Assembly (NCBI RefSeq): GCF_039602135.1
Contig: NZ_CP125942.1
Coordinates: 2,418,001-2,482,000 of the forward strand
Source: Glutamicibacter sp. B1
Lineage (GTDB): Bacteria > Actinomycetota > Actinomycetes > Actinomycetales > Micrococcaceae
Direction of reading: 5' to 3'
Length of the DNA stretch: 64,000 bases
Position numbers and translations under genes: made by a program. Shown one piece after another: positions 1-8,532 of the stretch; the first letter of the stretch is position 1, and the number at the start of each line of letters is the position of its first letter. The notes below the pieces were generated by a model. It was not told the DNA's origin. It searched no databases and worked only from the letters and a program-made list of their open reading frames with translations.

Positions 1-1561
1 TTCGCGCAGAGCGCACAGCAGCCGACTCTTCAATATCTTCTGGAGCGCTCAGATCCATCTCGGAATATTTGACCATCTTGGATTTGGTGATCATTCGGTG
101 CACCAACCATAAGCCTAGGAACAGCGGCAACCCAATGTAGGCAGAGAGGACTTCTAGAGCATGCCCTGCGAGGACTGCCTGATAGTTCTGCCCAACAATA
201 ACAGCGATCAGCATTACGAACGCCACGATGGGACCCAATGGGAAGAACGGGGCTCGGTAGGGCAAGTCTTTAACGCTGTAGCCCTGGGCCAGGTAGCCAC
301 GACGGAAGCGATAGTGCGAGGCAGCGATACCCACCCAAACGATAAAGCCGCATAAGCCAGAAACATTAAGCAGCCAAGTGTAGGCGGCGCCCTGACCCAC
401 CAGGGCGGTAAGGAAACCGAAAAGCCCTACGGCAGCGGTGGCCAACAAAGCCATGACCGGAACACCACGGGAATTGGTCTTCCCGAAGATCTTGGGCGCC
501 TTGCCATCATGGGCCATCGAGTAAAGCATGCGGGTTGAGGCGTAGAGCCCCGAGTTACCGGCAGAAAGAATTGCCGTGAGGATAACTGCATTCATGGCAG
601 CCGCCGCAAAGGCGATACCAGCTCGTTCAAAGACCAGGGTGAATGGTGAGGAGGCCACATCGGCTTCGCCACTGGCCAGTAAGCTTGGGTCGGTGAACGG
701 AATTAAGCAGCCAATGATGAAGATGGCACCGATATAGAAGAGCATGATGCGCCAGAAGACTCGGCGGATCGCTTTGGGAACTTCGCGGCGCGGGTCTTTA
801 GCTTCTCCGGCAGCCACACCAACCAACTCGGTGCCCTGGAATGAGAAGCCGGCAATCATGAAAACAGAGATAATCGATAGCCAACCACCATGGAAGACAT
901 CCTTGCCTTCCTTCCAGTTGGCTAGTGGGTCACTTTGAGATCCTAAGACGCCGAAGATCATCAGCACCCCAGCAGCCAGGAAGGCAATCACGGTGACGAC
1001 CTTGATGAGCGCCAACCAGAATTCACCTTCGCCAAAAGCCTTGGCGGAAAGTGCATTCAAAGCGGTCAACGCTGCAAGAAAGAGCCCTGCCCAGACCCAG
1101 CCGGGGACATCGGGTAGCCAGAAACTCATGACAATGCCCGCAGCCACCAGTTCCGCAGCGACGGTGATCGCCCAGTTGAACCAATAGTTCCAGCCAATGG
1201 CAAACCCGAAGGACGGAGAGACAAAGCGGGTGGCGAAAGTTTGGAAAGACCCAGCCACGGGAATTTTGGCCGTCATCTCCCCCAATGATTGCATCAATAG
1301 ATAAACCATGAGTCCAACTGCGGCATAGGCCACCAAGGCACCGCCCGGGCCTGCCTGCGCGATGGTTCCACCCGAGGCCACAAACAACCCGGTTCCAATG
1401 GATCCGCCGATGGCAATCATCTGCAGGTGGCGGCTACTCATGCCACGTTTGAGCTGATTTCGGGTCGCTTCAGAGGCTTCGCTTGTTATCTGTTTTCCCG
1501 CGACGGATTGATCGCTCGACGTCATTGTCGTTCGCTGCATAGATTTCTTCACAGGTGCCAT
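1..1561 (-). CDS. Amino-acid permease, APC superfamily (3' end cut by window edge)
   Basis: This is a cytoplasmic-membrane amino-acid/proton symporter of the AAT type (LysP/GabP/AroP group). About 520 codons are present and the frame is still open at base 1. The visible C-terminal part is an acidic cytoplasmic tail, so only a few residues are probably missing. After a hydrophilic N-terminus comes the family opening 'RHLQMIAIGGSIGTGLF' (TM1), then the segment 'QSLGEMTAKIPVAGSF' and the conserved 'FGFAIGWNYWFNW' (TM3). The ATG at 1561 has no good ribosome site. In-frame ATGs at about 1540 and 1525 are possible, the first preceded by a weak AAGAAA. The substrate cannot be told from sequence. It stands alone, divergent from the methyltransferase gene. 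Confidence 0.85.
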   Translation of the reverse strand, partial: MAPVKKSMQRTTMTSSDQSVAGKQITSEASEATRNQLKRGMSSRHLQMIAIGGSIGTGLFVASGGTIAQAGPGGALVAYAAVGLMVYLLMQSLGEMTAKIPVAGSFQTFATRFVSPSFGFAIGWNYWFNWAITVAAELVAAGIVMSFWLPDVPGWVWAGLFLAALTALNALSAKAFGEGEFWLALIKVVTVIAFLAAGVLMIFGVLGSQSDPLANWKEGKDVFHGGWLSIISVFMIAGFSFQGTELVGVAAGEAKDPRREVPKAIRRVFWRIMLFYIGAIFIIGCLIPFTDPSLLASGEADVASSPFTLVFERAGIAFAAAAMNAVILTAILSAGNSGLYASTRMLYSMAHDGKAPKIFGKTNSRGVPVMALLATAAVGLFGFLTALVGQGAAYTWLLNVSGLCGFIVWVGIAASHYRFRRGYLAQGYSVKDLPYRAPFFPLGPIVAFVMLIAVIVGQNYQAVLAGHALEVLSAYIGLPLFLGLWLVHRMITKSKMVKYSEMDLSAPEDIEESAAVRSAR

Positions 1562-1988
1562 GGAACACGAAAGTCCACTCAAATGCGACCTGCGTCACTT
1601 CAGTTTTCCTTGACGGTTTCAACCTGCCTTTGGCAGGGCAAGTACGACGGCTACGCGAGCGAAAAAATCTAGCGGCAGACCCTAGAACAGGGGCACTTAT
1701 CCCCGCTATAAGGTTTTGAAGAGTTTCGGAAAGGGTTACGCTTTCTAAACAAATGACATTCCATGAAATAGCATTGCTAACTCTAGTAGTGGCGTCGTTT
1801 CAGAGTTTTTCACCGCCCGGGCACCACCCCGCCTTCGATGAGACACTGCAAGTTCCAGCAATGCCAATATTCATAGCGATCAAAAGAATTTGAATATGAC
1901 GCAATTCTGTCACATAGGTCACACCATTGGGCCTACTTCGAAACCTTGAGCGATCACTCGCGTATTCGATCAACGATAGGCTTGAATC
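1562..1988. other. Divergent intergenic region, permease / methyltransferase
   Basis: These 427 bases separate two divergent genes and must hold both promoters. Only weak structure is visible: a small hairpin CTGCC-TTT-GGCAG at about 1624-1636 and a 5-bp inverted repeat CTTAT/ATAAG near 1697-1713. I see no convincing gene and no -35/-10 pair I would defend. The part from about 1740 to 1900 is more AT-rich than its surroundings. Confidence 0.4.
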
Positions 1989-3230
1989 ATGGCTCAGGCT
2001 TCTAACGACTCAACGCTCAACGAACAATTCGCTGCCCTCTTATCCACTGAGGGCTGGCAATTGCTTTCCACCATTGACCCATCCATGGTTTCTTCCAAAG
2101 ATGCAGCGTGGACGCTGAACGAAAAACTCCGCAAAGAAGGTCACGACCCTCAGGTAGTCCGTGCCGTCATTGCGCAATCAGAGCTTCGTTATAAGGCGCG
2201 AGTGAAGTTTGGACCTTTCGCCGACTCCCTAGTCTTCACTCCGGCAGGTCTAGAACAAGCCACCCGTTTAACTATTGCAGGGCTACATGCTCAGCGCTTC
2301 ACTAAGGCCGGCGCGACACACGTGGCAGACCTCGGCTGCGGTATCGGCACAGACTCCATTGCGCTGGCCAGTGCCGGCCTGCAGGTCACCGCGGTAGAGA
2401 AGGATGAGACCACCGCGGCAGCCACCACCCTGAACCTCATGCCCTTTGAGAACGCGACTGTGGTTCATGGGGGTGCGGAAGAAACCGATCTCACCGGAGT
2501 AGATGGTGTCTGGCTTGATCCAGCACGACGCACCGATGTCTCAGGAAGCACGCGCCGGCTCTTTGATCCAGAGGCCTTCTCCCCTCCCCTGTCTTTTGTA
2601 GAGAAGCTAGTGGATTCAGGGCTCGATGTTGGCGTTAAGCTCGGCCCGGGTCTGCCCCATGAAGCTATTCCAGATAATGCGGAGTCCGTGTGGATTTCGG
2701 ATCATGGATCAGTCATTGAAGCATGTCTATGGTTTGGCAAACTCAAGCGCCAGGATGTAGTTCGGGCCGCGCTGGTTATCGATAAGGATGGCGCACACGA
2801 ACTCACTAGTCCACAGAGTGCAAAAGATGACCCCGCAGCGGCGGTGGGAGAACTCGAAGCGCATATCTATGAACCTGATGGAGCGGTCATCCGCTCACAC
2901 CTGATTTCTACGCTCTTGGAATCCACTGGTGGACATTTATTAGATGAGCACATCGCGTACTTTACTCACGCTGAGCAAATCTCAACGCCCTTCGCCCGTG
3001 GGTACAAGGTCCTAGCGGTTCATGATTACAACGTGAAAAAGCTTCGTAGCTGGGTCAAGGCCAATGGCATCGGTACTCTCGACATCAAGAAACGTGGAGT
3101 CGATGCGACTCCAGAAGAACTCCGAAAAATCTTGCTGGCCGGTGTTCCAAAGAGTGCCAAGAATCGAGCCACTTTGATGTTGGCCCGTATTGGAGAAAAA
3201 CGTGTGGCATTTGAGGTTTCCCCTCACTAA
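1989..3230 (+). CDS. Class I SAM-dependent methyltransferase with THUMP-like C-terminal domain
   Basis: A 413-residue methyltransferase whose substrate is not known. The SAM-binding motif I, 'VADLGCGIGTDS', lies at residues 112-123. A second strand acidic residue follows in 'AVEKDE' (135-140). 'VWLDPARR' (174-181) occupies the catalytic-motif position seen in nucleic-acid methyltransferases. The last 80 or so residues ('KKLRSWVKANGIG...', 'KRGVDATPEELRK') match the THUMP-like domain that accompanies this fold in Actinobacteria and suggest an RNA substrate by inference. The ATG is preceded by only a weak purine stretch. It is followed at 155 bases by the carboxylate-amine ligase gene on the same strand. 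Confidence 0.8.
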   Translation: MAQASNDSTLNEQFAALLSTEGWQLLSTIDPSMVSSKDAAWTLNEKLRKEGHDPQVVRAVIAQSELRYKARVKFGPFADSLVFTPAGLEQATRLTIAGLHAQRFTKAGATHVADLGCGIGTDSIALASAGLQVTAVEKDETTAAATTLNLMPFENATVVHGGAEETDLTGVDGVWLDPARRTDVSGSTRRLFDPEAFSPPLSFVEKLVDSGLDVGVKLGPGLPHEAIPDNAESVWISDHGSVIEACLWFGKLKRQDVVRAALVIDKDGAHELTSPQSAKDDPAAAVGELEAHIYEPDGAVIRSHLISTLLESTGGHLLDEHIAYFTHAEQISTPFARGYKVLAVHDYNVKKLRSWVKANGIGTLDIKKRGVDATPEELRKILLAGVPKSAKNRATLMLARIGEKRVAFEVSPH

Positions 3231-3384
3231 TCTATGGTGATACACCTCCTATTAGTTCAGTATCCCCACCGCAGTTTTCTCATATATAGAATAGGGATGG
3301 AGAAACATCGTATTCGGTGCGTCTTCATCCGCTGTTTGTTCGGCTCCGGAGCCCTCCGTCCGAGACGTCATCACTAGGAGCCCA

Positions 3385-4527
3385 GTGCAAAAAATCGAGT
3401 TCGCCCAGTCGCCCCAGTCCACCATTGGCGTTGAATGGGAAATCGCTTTGGTCAATCGCGAAAGTGCGGACTTGTGCTCTGTTGCTGAAAAAGTACTTGA
3501 TCAACTCAAGGATGACGCAGGCCTTGGCCACGAGGATGAGCATCCAACGGTAAAACCTGAACTACTTATGAATACCGTTGAAGTTGTCACTGGAGTGCAC
3601 AATACCGTTGCCAGTGCTGCGGATGAACTGCGTAGCAATGTGCGCATGCTCAACGATGTCGCCGGTGATCATGGAGTAGACCTTTACTCAGCAGGGTCCC
3701 ACCCATTTGCGGCGCCGACTCTGCAGCCGGTAACCGATAAAGACCGTTACGCAAAGCTGATTGACCGCACCCAGTGGTGGGGTCGCCAAATGGTGATCTA
3801 CGGTGTGCATGTTCACGTTGGCTTGGATAGCCGCGACAAAGCGCTACCGATCACCGATGGACTGATCAACTACCAACCACACTTTCAGGCGCTAAGCGCT
3901 TCAAGCCCTTACTGGGGTGGCGAAGACACCGGTTATGCCTCGCAACGCTCGTTGATGTTCCAGCAGCTGCCAGCTGCTGGTATTCCCTTCCATTTTGGCT
4001 CCTGGTCCGAATACGAAGCACACGTGGCAGACATGATGCACACCGGGGTGATTGATGATGTCTCGGAAATTCGTTGGGATGTCCGCCCGGTTCCGCGCTT
4101 GGGCACCGTAGAGATGCGCATTTGTGATGGTCTCAGTTCCCTAGAGGACATCGCTGCGATTACCGCATTGACCCAGTGCCTGGTCCACGACATGTCAATG
4201 TCTATCGAAGCTGGTTACAAGATTCCAGTGATGCCGGCCTGGTTCCGTGTTGAAAACAAGTGGCGTGCTGCCCGTTATGGATTAGATGCCATTATCATCT
4301 TGAACGCTCAAGGCGACGAAATGCTGGTCACTGATCACTTGCGTGATGAGGTCAAACGACTTGCCCCTGTTGCAGAACAGTTAGGCTGCTCCGAGGAACT
4401 GCAGGGCATCATTCGTCTCATTGAATCCGGTGCCGAATACCAGCGCCAGCGTAAGGTCTTTGCTTCCTCAGGTGGAGACTTCCAAGCTGTAGTTCGCGAT
4501 AACGTAGCGCGCATGAAGGCTGTCTAA
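3385..4527 (+). CDS. Carboxylate-amine ligase, GCS2 family (YbdK / glutamate-cysteine ligase type 2)
   Basis: A 380-residue ATP-grasp-like ligase of the glutamate-cysteine ligase 2 family. Members join glutamate to an amine or cysteine using ATP. N-terminal 'GVEWEIALV' (about residues 13-21) supplies the family Glu pair, and 'YGVHVHVGL' holds the conserved His residues. 'DVRPVPRLGTVEMRI' is another family block. The start is a GTG with a clear AGGAG at 3376-3380, five bases upstream. Actinobacteria of this group make mycothiol, not glutathione, so the true product may not be gamma-glutamylcysteine. The gene ends at a perfect bidirectional hairpin that it shares with the convergent marR-type gene. 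Confidence 0.8.
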   Translation: MQKIEFAQSPQSTIGVEWEIALVNRESADLCSVAEKVLDQLKDDAGLGHEDEHPTVKPELLMNTVEVVTGVHNTVASAADELRSNVRMLNDVAGDHGVDLYSAGSHPFAAPTLQPVTDKDRYAKLIDRTQWWGRQMVIYGVHVHVGLDSRDKALPITDGLINYQPHFQALSASSPYWGGEDTGYASQRSLMFQQLPAAGIPFHFGSWSEYEAHVADMMHTGVIDDVSEIRWDVRPVPRLGTVEMRICDGLSSLEDIAAITALTQCLVHDMSMSIEAGYKIPVMPAWFRVENKWRAARYGLDAIIILNAQGDEMLVTDHLRDEVKRLAPVAEQLGCSEELQGIIRLIESGAEYQRQRKVFASSGGDFQAVVRDNVARMKAV

Positions 4528-4566
4528 ACGGCAAAAAAGACACGTCAATCCAGACAGTAAAAAGTT

Positions 4567-4606
4567 GGTGGGCGGTAACTGATCAAAGGATCAGTTACCG
4601 CCCACC
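4567..4606. terminator. Bidirectional terminator hairpin
   Basis: Two perfect 18-base arms (4567-4584 and 4589-4606) flank a 4-base AAAG loop. T-rich DNA follows on the minus side (CTTTTTACTG) and a weaker GTTTCTTC on the plus side. It lies between convergent genes, the GCS2 ligase and the marR-type gene, and should end both transcripts. Confidence 0.85.
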
Positions 4607-4631
4607 GACGTTTCTTCTGCCCTGTCAATGC

Positions 4632-5105
4632 TCAGTCTCGGAAGCGTTCCTCGACTTGCTCCGAAAAGCGTAAGAGCAGTGAAGCTAATTCAGAGACATC
4701 CTTTGGATCCCATTCCGCGAACAGGTCCCAATATTCTTCGCGGGCGTTCTTTTTAATCTCCCGAAACCGCTGCATGGCGATTTCAGTAGGACTCACCAAA
4801 TAGACTCGCGCATCGTGCTCCGAGCGCTCTACCTGAATCAGCCCCCACTGCTTCAGGTCCTTGAGCTGACGAGAAACAACCGACTTATCCATATGGCAGC
4901 CAGCACCCAATTCAGAAACCGTCAGTTCCTGATCTGGATGGCGCACCGCACTAAGAATCACCGCACGTAATACCGAGAACCCAGCTCCGCGCAGTTCAGG
5001 ATGGAACGACCTGGCGTTCGCCGCCATGCGCCCTTTGACCGCTGGAGCCAGCCGAGCAAAGGCAGCCTCGATGTCATCAAGCGCCGAACCATTGACGTTA
5101 CTCAC
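4632..5105 (-). CDS. MarR-family transcriptional regulator
   Basis: A 157-residue winged-helix repressor. The helix-turn-helix is in 'LTVSELGAGCHMDKSVVSRQ' (about residues 60-79), followed by the wing 'VERSEHDARVYLV' with the typical D-x-R turn. It is the second gene of a two-gene operon. Its ATG overlaps the stop of the upstream exporter by four bases, so the two are translationally coupled. The obvious inference is that it represses the exporter and itself in response to a toxic ligand. TCAAC-type half-sites in front of the exporter are candidate operators. Confidence 0.85.
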   Translation of the reverse strand: MSNVNGSALDDIEAAFARLAPAVKGRMAANARSFHPELRGAGFSVLRAVILSAVRHPDQELTVSELGAGCHMDKSVVSRQLKDLKQWGLIQVERSEHDARVYLVSPTEIAMQRFREIKKNAREEYWDLFAEWDPKDVSELASLLLRFSEQVEERFRD

Positions 5106-7375
5106 GACTCTTCGCTCCGGGATTGCTTTGTTGCACCACCCGTTGATTCCTCGTCGGCAGATGACTGCATTGGCGCGCCTTCGGTAACCTCCGACTCGCT
5201 GGAACTTAGCTGAGCCGCATGACGGCCCTGTGCACGGCTCGTCGCCGTACGTTCTGCACGTGCTTGGACCTGCAGTTCACGCTGCACACGTTCAGTCTCG
5301 TCGACTCGCTCCCCCAGAACGTTCAAACGGTTATCGTAGGTCTTCAAAGCATTGACGGTATTTGCAACCTGATCCTCAATCTGGGCGTGAGCAGCACGTG
5401 CTCGTTCCAGACTGGACTGTAATTCCTCCACCATGGCACCAACTCGTGCTGATTCATGGTGGGCATCCGCCTCGGCGGCTTCCATTCGTTGCTCCAGCGG
5501 AAGTTCTGGATCTAAGGCAGCGTTGGTCTGTGCTGCACGGTTGCGCATCACTTGCTCAACTAACCCACGCTCATCCAATCGTCGAGCCGCCCGGTTTTGG
5601 CGACGAGCTTCTTTCAGCTCTTCGTCCGTTGGCAAGGTAATGGCACCGGTAGCAACGAGTTCTTCGTATCCACGGCCACCGCGTTCTGCCGGCTCCAATG
5701 AGGAAAGCTCAGCGCCCAGTTCCTCTTCGATCTGCTCCGAAGCAGACTTCTTGGACAATGGCTTATTTGGCAAGAAGATGGCGCAGATCAAGGTGACGAT
5801 AGCTAGTGGCACCACCAGCAAGAACAGGAAGGCGATGGATTGACCATAAGAGCTTTCCACGACGGCACGTACTGGTTCGCAGAGATCATTGATCGCTGGG
5901 ACCTTACCGCTGGTCAAGGACTCCAGGCTGTCTGCACAGTCTGGATGATCAACCAAGAGCTGTGGGACACCAGCAGCCTTATTGATCTCTGCTACGACGT
6001 TGGACATTCCGTCCTTCATCTTGTCGGCTACCTGGGTTCCCAGCACCGAGCCCAGAACGGACACGCCAATGGTGCCGCCCAAGCTACGGAAGAAGGCAAT
6101 AGCACCGGAACCGGCACCAATCATGCGCGGTGGCAGGGAGTTCTGGGTGACCAGCACCAGGTTCTGCATCAGCACACCCGAGCCCAAACCGAGTAGGAAC
6201 ATGCCAAGGTCTACGAACCACAGTGGGGTGTCATAGTCGATGAGCGACATCAGGTATAAACCAGCAGTCAGCACCACGGCGCCGCCAACGACGTACATCT
6301 TCCAACGTCCGGTACGAGAGATCAGCTGACCGACAACAATGGCACCAAACATGGAACCAAGGACCATCGGCAGTGTCTGCAGACCAGCGTGGGTAGGGGT
6401 GAAACCACGGGCAAGCTGCAGGTACTGACTCAGGAAGACTGCAGTACCGAACATGGTGACACCAACGGCCACCGAAGCAATGGATGCCAGTGCGAAGGTG
6501 CGCTGGGCGAAAAGACGAATCGGGATGATGGGTTCTTTGACGTGTAGTTCCCAGAACACGGTGGCGATAATCAATACGCCAGCCACCACAGCCATGGTGA
6601 TGCTTTGCGAGGAGTCCCAAGCAAATCCACCGGAGTCCGGGGTTTTGCCACCGAGGCTGATCCAGATCAGCAGCAAGCTGATGCCTGCGATGATCAGGGC
6701 AGAACCGAGGAAGTCAATCTTCGTATTACCACGTACATGTTTGATATGCAGGGTCGACTGAATCAAGATCAATGCGCCTACGGCGAATGGGACACAGACG
6801 AAGAAGCACCATTCCCAGCCCCAGCTATCGGCAATAACGCCACCGAGCAATGGGCCGCCAATCTGCCCCACGGCCATGACCGCGCCCATGATGCCCATGT
6901 ACTTGCCACGTTCACGAGGCGAGATGATGTCGGCGATGACTACCTGTACCAGTGCCATCAGACCACCGGTACCTACCGACTGAACCAGACGCCAGCCGAT
7001 GAGCCATGACATGGCCCCTTCATGTGTGTCGCCACCGATCTGGCTGGAGAAACCAGCCGCAACGGTACCAACAACGAAGATGATCAAGCCGAGTTGTAGC
7101 ATCAGCTTGCGGTTGAAGATGTCTGAGAGCTTGCCCCAGATCGGGGTGGAGACGGTCATGGAAAGGAAGGCCGCAACCAGTACCCAGGTGTATTGGGTGT
7201 TTGTGCCGTGGAGGTCGGCGACGATAATTGGCATCGGGGTCGCGATAACTGTCGATGACACCAGCACGGTGAACATCGCAGCCATCAGACCTGAAATGGA
7301 GAGCATGACCTGCGACGGCTTCATGGCCGTTTCAGGTTTTGCCTCGGGTTCTAAAGGCGGGGCAGAAGTTGACAT
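5102..7375 (-). CDS. MFS drug exporter, DHA2 (EmrB/QacA) type, with coiled-coil C-terminal tail
   Basis: A 757-residue major facilitator, probably a 14-helix proton/drug antiporter of the EmrB/QacA group. Early helices carry 'ATPMPIIVADLHG' and 'PIWGKLSDIFNRK' (motif A), and 'LLGLGSGVLMQN' lies further on. The transport core ends near residue 540 ('ICAIFLPNKPLSKK'). About 215 hydrophilic residues follow, rich in Glu, Arg and Ala and with heptad-like stretches ('EQRMEAAEADAHHESARVG', 'LERARAAHAQIEDQVANTV'), then a Ser/Glu-rich end. Ordinary DHA2 exporters are about 500 residues, so the cytoplasmic tail is unusual. The ribosome site AGAAGG lies inside an inverted repeat just before the ATG. The gene overlaps the marR-type gene by four bases. 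Confidence 0.85.
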   Translation of the reverse strand: MSTSAPPLEPEAKPETAMKPSQVMLSISGLMAAMFTVLVSSTVIATPMPIIVADLHGTNTQYTWVLVAAFLSMTVSTPIWGKLSDIFNRKLMLQLGLIIFVVGTVAAGFSSQIGGDTHEGAMSWLIGWRLVQSVGTGGLMALVQVVIADIISPRERGKYMGIMGAVMAVGQIGGPLLGGVIADSWGWEWCFFVCVPFAVGALILIQSTLHIKHVRGNTKIDFLGSALIIAGISLLLIWISLGGKTPDSGGFAWDSSQSITMAVVAGVLIIATVFWELHVKEPIIPIRLFAQRTFALASIASVAVGVTMFGTAVFLSQYLQLARGFTPTHAGLQTLPMVLGSMFGAIVVGQLISRTGRWKMYVVGGAVVLTAGLYLMSLIDYDTPLWFVDLGMFLLGLGSGVLMQNLVLVTQNSLPPRMIGAGSGAIAFFRSLGGTIGVSVLGSVLGTQVADKMKDGMSNVVAEINKAAGVPQLLVDHPDCADSLESLTSGKVPAINDLCEPVRAVVESSYGQSIAFLFLLVVPLAIVTLICAIFLPNKPLSKKSASEQIEEELGAELSSLEPAERGGRGYEELVATGAITLPTDEELKEARRQNRAARRLDERGLVEQVMRNRAAQTNAALDPELPLEQRMEAAEADAHHESARVGAMVEELQSSLERARAAHAQIEDQVANTVNALKTYDNRLNVLGERVDETERVQRELQVQARAERTATSRAQGRHAAQLSSSESEVTEGAPMQSSADEESTGGATKQSRSEES

Positions 7376-7377
7376 TA

Positions 7378-7411
7378 CTCAACCTTCTAAAAAAGGTTGA
7401 GAACTGTCAAC
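7378..7411 (-). promoter_or_regulatory. Candidate MarR operator / structured leader of the exporter gene
   Basis: The inverted repeat CTCAACCTT (7378-7386) / AAGGTTGAG (7393-7401) sits directly before the exporter ATG and contains its ribosome site. It overlaps a second palindrome, GTTGA-N6-TCAAC (7396-7411). Three TCAAC-type half-sites therefore lie within 34 bases. On the minus strand the outer palindrome includes TTGACA (7410-7405), a perfect -35 match, but no good -10 follows at normal spacing. The assignment to the downstream MarR protein is inferred from position. Confidence 0.45.
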
Positions 7412-7676
7412 TTCTTTTTTTAGAGCACGGTTCGCTTTTGTAATTGCATCGCACGGCTATACATTGGCGTGATTCCGGACTTCAAGCAAGGCTCTTAATG
7501 GCCTACTAATAGGTAACTTTTGGCAAAATGATAGCAAGATCACACAGGGATTTAGTGGCCCGGTAAATCTCGTCCCATCCTGTCATGAACGCCAGGTAAC
7601 CACCGGCCTTCAATAGGTCCCGTCGCAATGTGACCTGAAGCATCTAATGGTCATTTGCAGGAGGTAGGATGTCCTC
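7412..7676. other. Divergent intergenic region, exporter / FAH-family gene
   Basis: Apart from the palindromes beside the exporter start, this stretch holds no gene I can support. A poly-T run at 7414-7421 (poly-A on the minus strand) lies upstream of the exporter. The FAH gene's ribosome site CAGGAGG is at 7658-7664. No clear promoter was recognised. Confidence 0.4.
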
Positions 7677-8519
7677 ATGCCAAAGGCCTCATACCGTATT
7701 GCACGCGTTCACCCTAAAGATGCACCAACCTCCCACATTCCAGAACAGTTCTTCGTGAGAAATGATGCAGAAGACTTCAATTCCCCCGAGGGACGAGAAT
7801 GGACAGTCATCGACTCACCATTCCCCACCTCGATAGCGAATCAGAACAGCGCACCACGCGAAGGCTGGGAAGTCGGCAGCGTGGTTTCCGAAAACCAATT
7901 CACCCTCCTTGCCCCTTGCGCCCCATTGAACATTTTTGGAATGGCCCATAACACCGGCGCACCAGGACGCGCACTTCCACCCCAGGCATTCCACAAGGCA
8001 ACCAGCTCGGTGGTCGGTCCGTTTGACGCGATCAAGCTGGACAATCCAGAAGCACGAGTGGAACCGGAAGCCGAACTCACCATTGTTATCGGCACCCCGG
8101 CAAAAAACCTCACGCTAGAGACTGCGCGCGACGCGATCTTGGGCATGACCATCGGCAATGACGTCACGGATCGTGATGCGCAGAAGTCTGATGAGTTATG
8201 GATTAGCGCTAAGGGCGCAGACACCTTCTCTCCAATTGGTCCCTGGATCGTCGTGGGCTTAGATGACGAGGAGTTGGAAATCGGCATCGTCCACAATGGT
8301 CAAGACCTGCCAACCTCAACGACGAAAAACTTGGGGTGGGGTGTGGAAGAGATCCTTGTTTATCTCAGTGGATTCATGACCCTTCAGCCGGGAGATGTCA
8401 TCATGACCGGTTTCCCTGCCAAGAGCCAAGCAATCAGCGCAGGCGATGAGGTGATCTGCAAGATCCAAGGAATCGGTGAGCTGAAAAACCCAGTGATTGC
8501 AGGAGCGACAGCTTCCTAA
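7677..8519 (+). CDS. Fumarylacetoacetate hydrolase (FAH) family protein
   Basis: A 280-residue member of the FAH superfamily, which hydrolyses, decarboxylates or isomerises 2-oxo/enol acids with a divalent metal. The metal-ligand Glu pair is in 'RVEPEAELTIVIG', and the diagnostic 'GNDVTDRDAQ' and 'GFMTLQPGDVIMTGFP' blocks are present. A C-terminal 'GDEVICKIQGIGELKNPV' closes the fold. The ATG has a strong CAGGAGG twelve bases upstream; an out-of-frame ATG at 7669 is ignored. No aromatic-catabolism gene is adjacent, so the specific reaction is unknown. The gene ends 14 bases from the convergent LacI gene. Confidence 0.8.
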   Translation: MPKASYRIARVHPKDAPTSHIPEQFFVRNDAEDFNSPEGREWTVIDSPFPTSIANQNSAPREGWEVGSVVSENQFTLLAPCAPLNIFGMAHNTGAPGRALPPQAFHKATSSVVGPFDAIKLDNPEARVEPEAELTIVIGTPAKNLTLETARDAILGMTIGNDVTDRDAQKSDELWISAKGADTFSPIGPWIVVGLDDEELEIGIVHNGQDLPTSTTKNLGWGVEEILVYLSGFMTLQPGDVIMTGFPAKSQAISAGDEVICKIQGIGELKNPVIAGATAS

Positions 8520-8532
8520 GCTTTGGCGTGGC

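Noticed and set aside
7408..7421. Poly-T run plus the TTGACA box as a complete exporter promoter
   Set aside because: The -35 match is perfect but no acceptable -10 lies 16-18 bases downstream; kept only as part of the operator entry.
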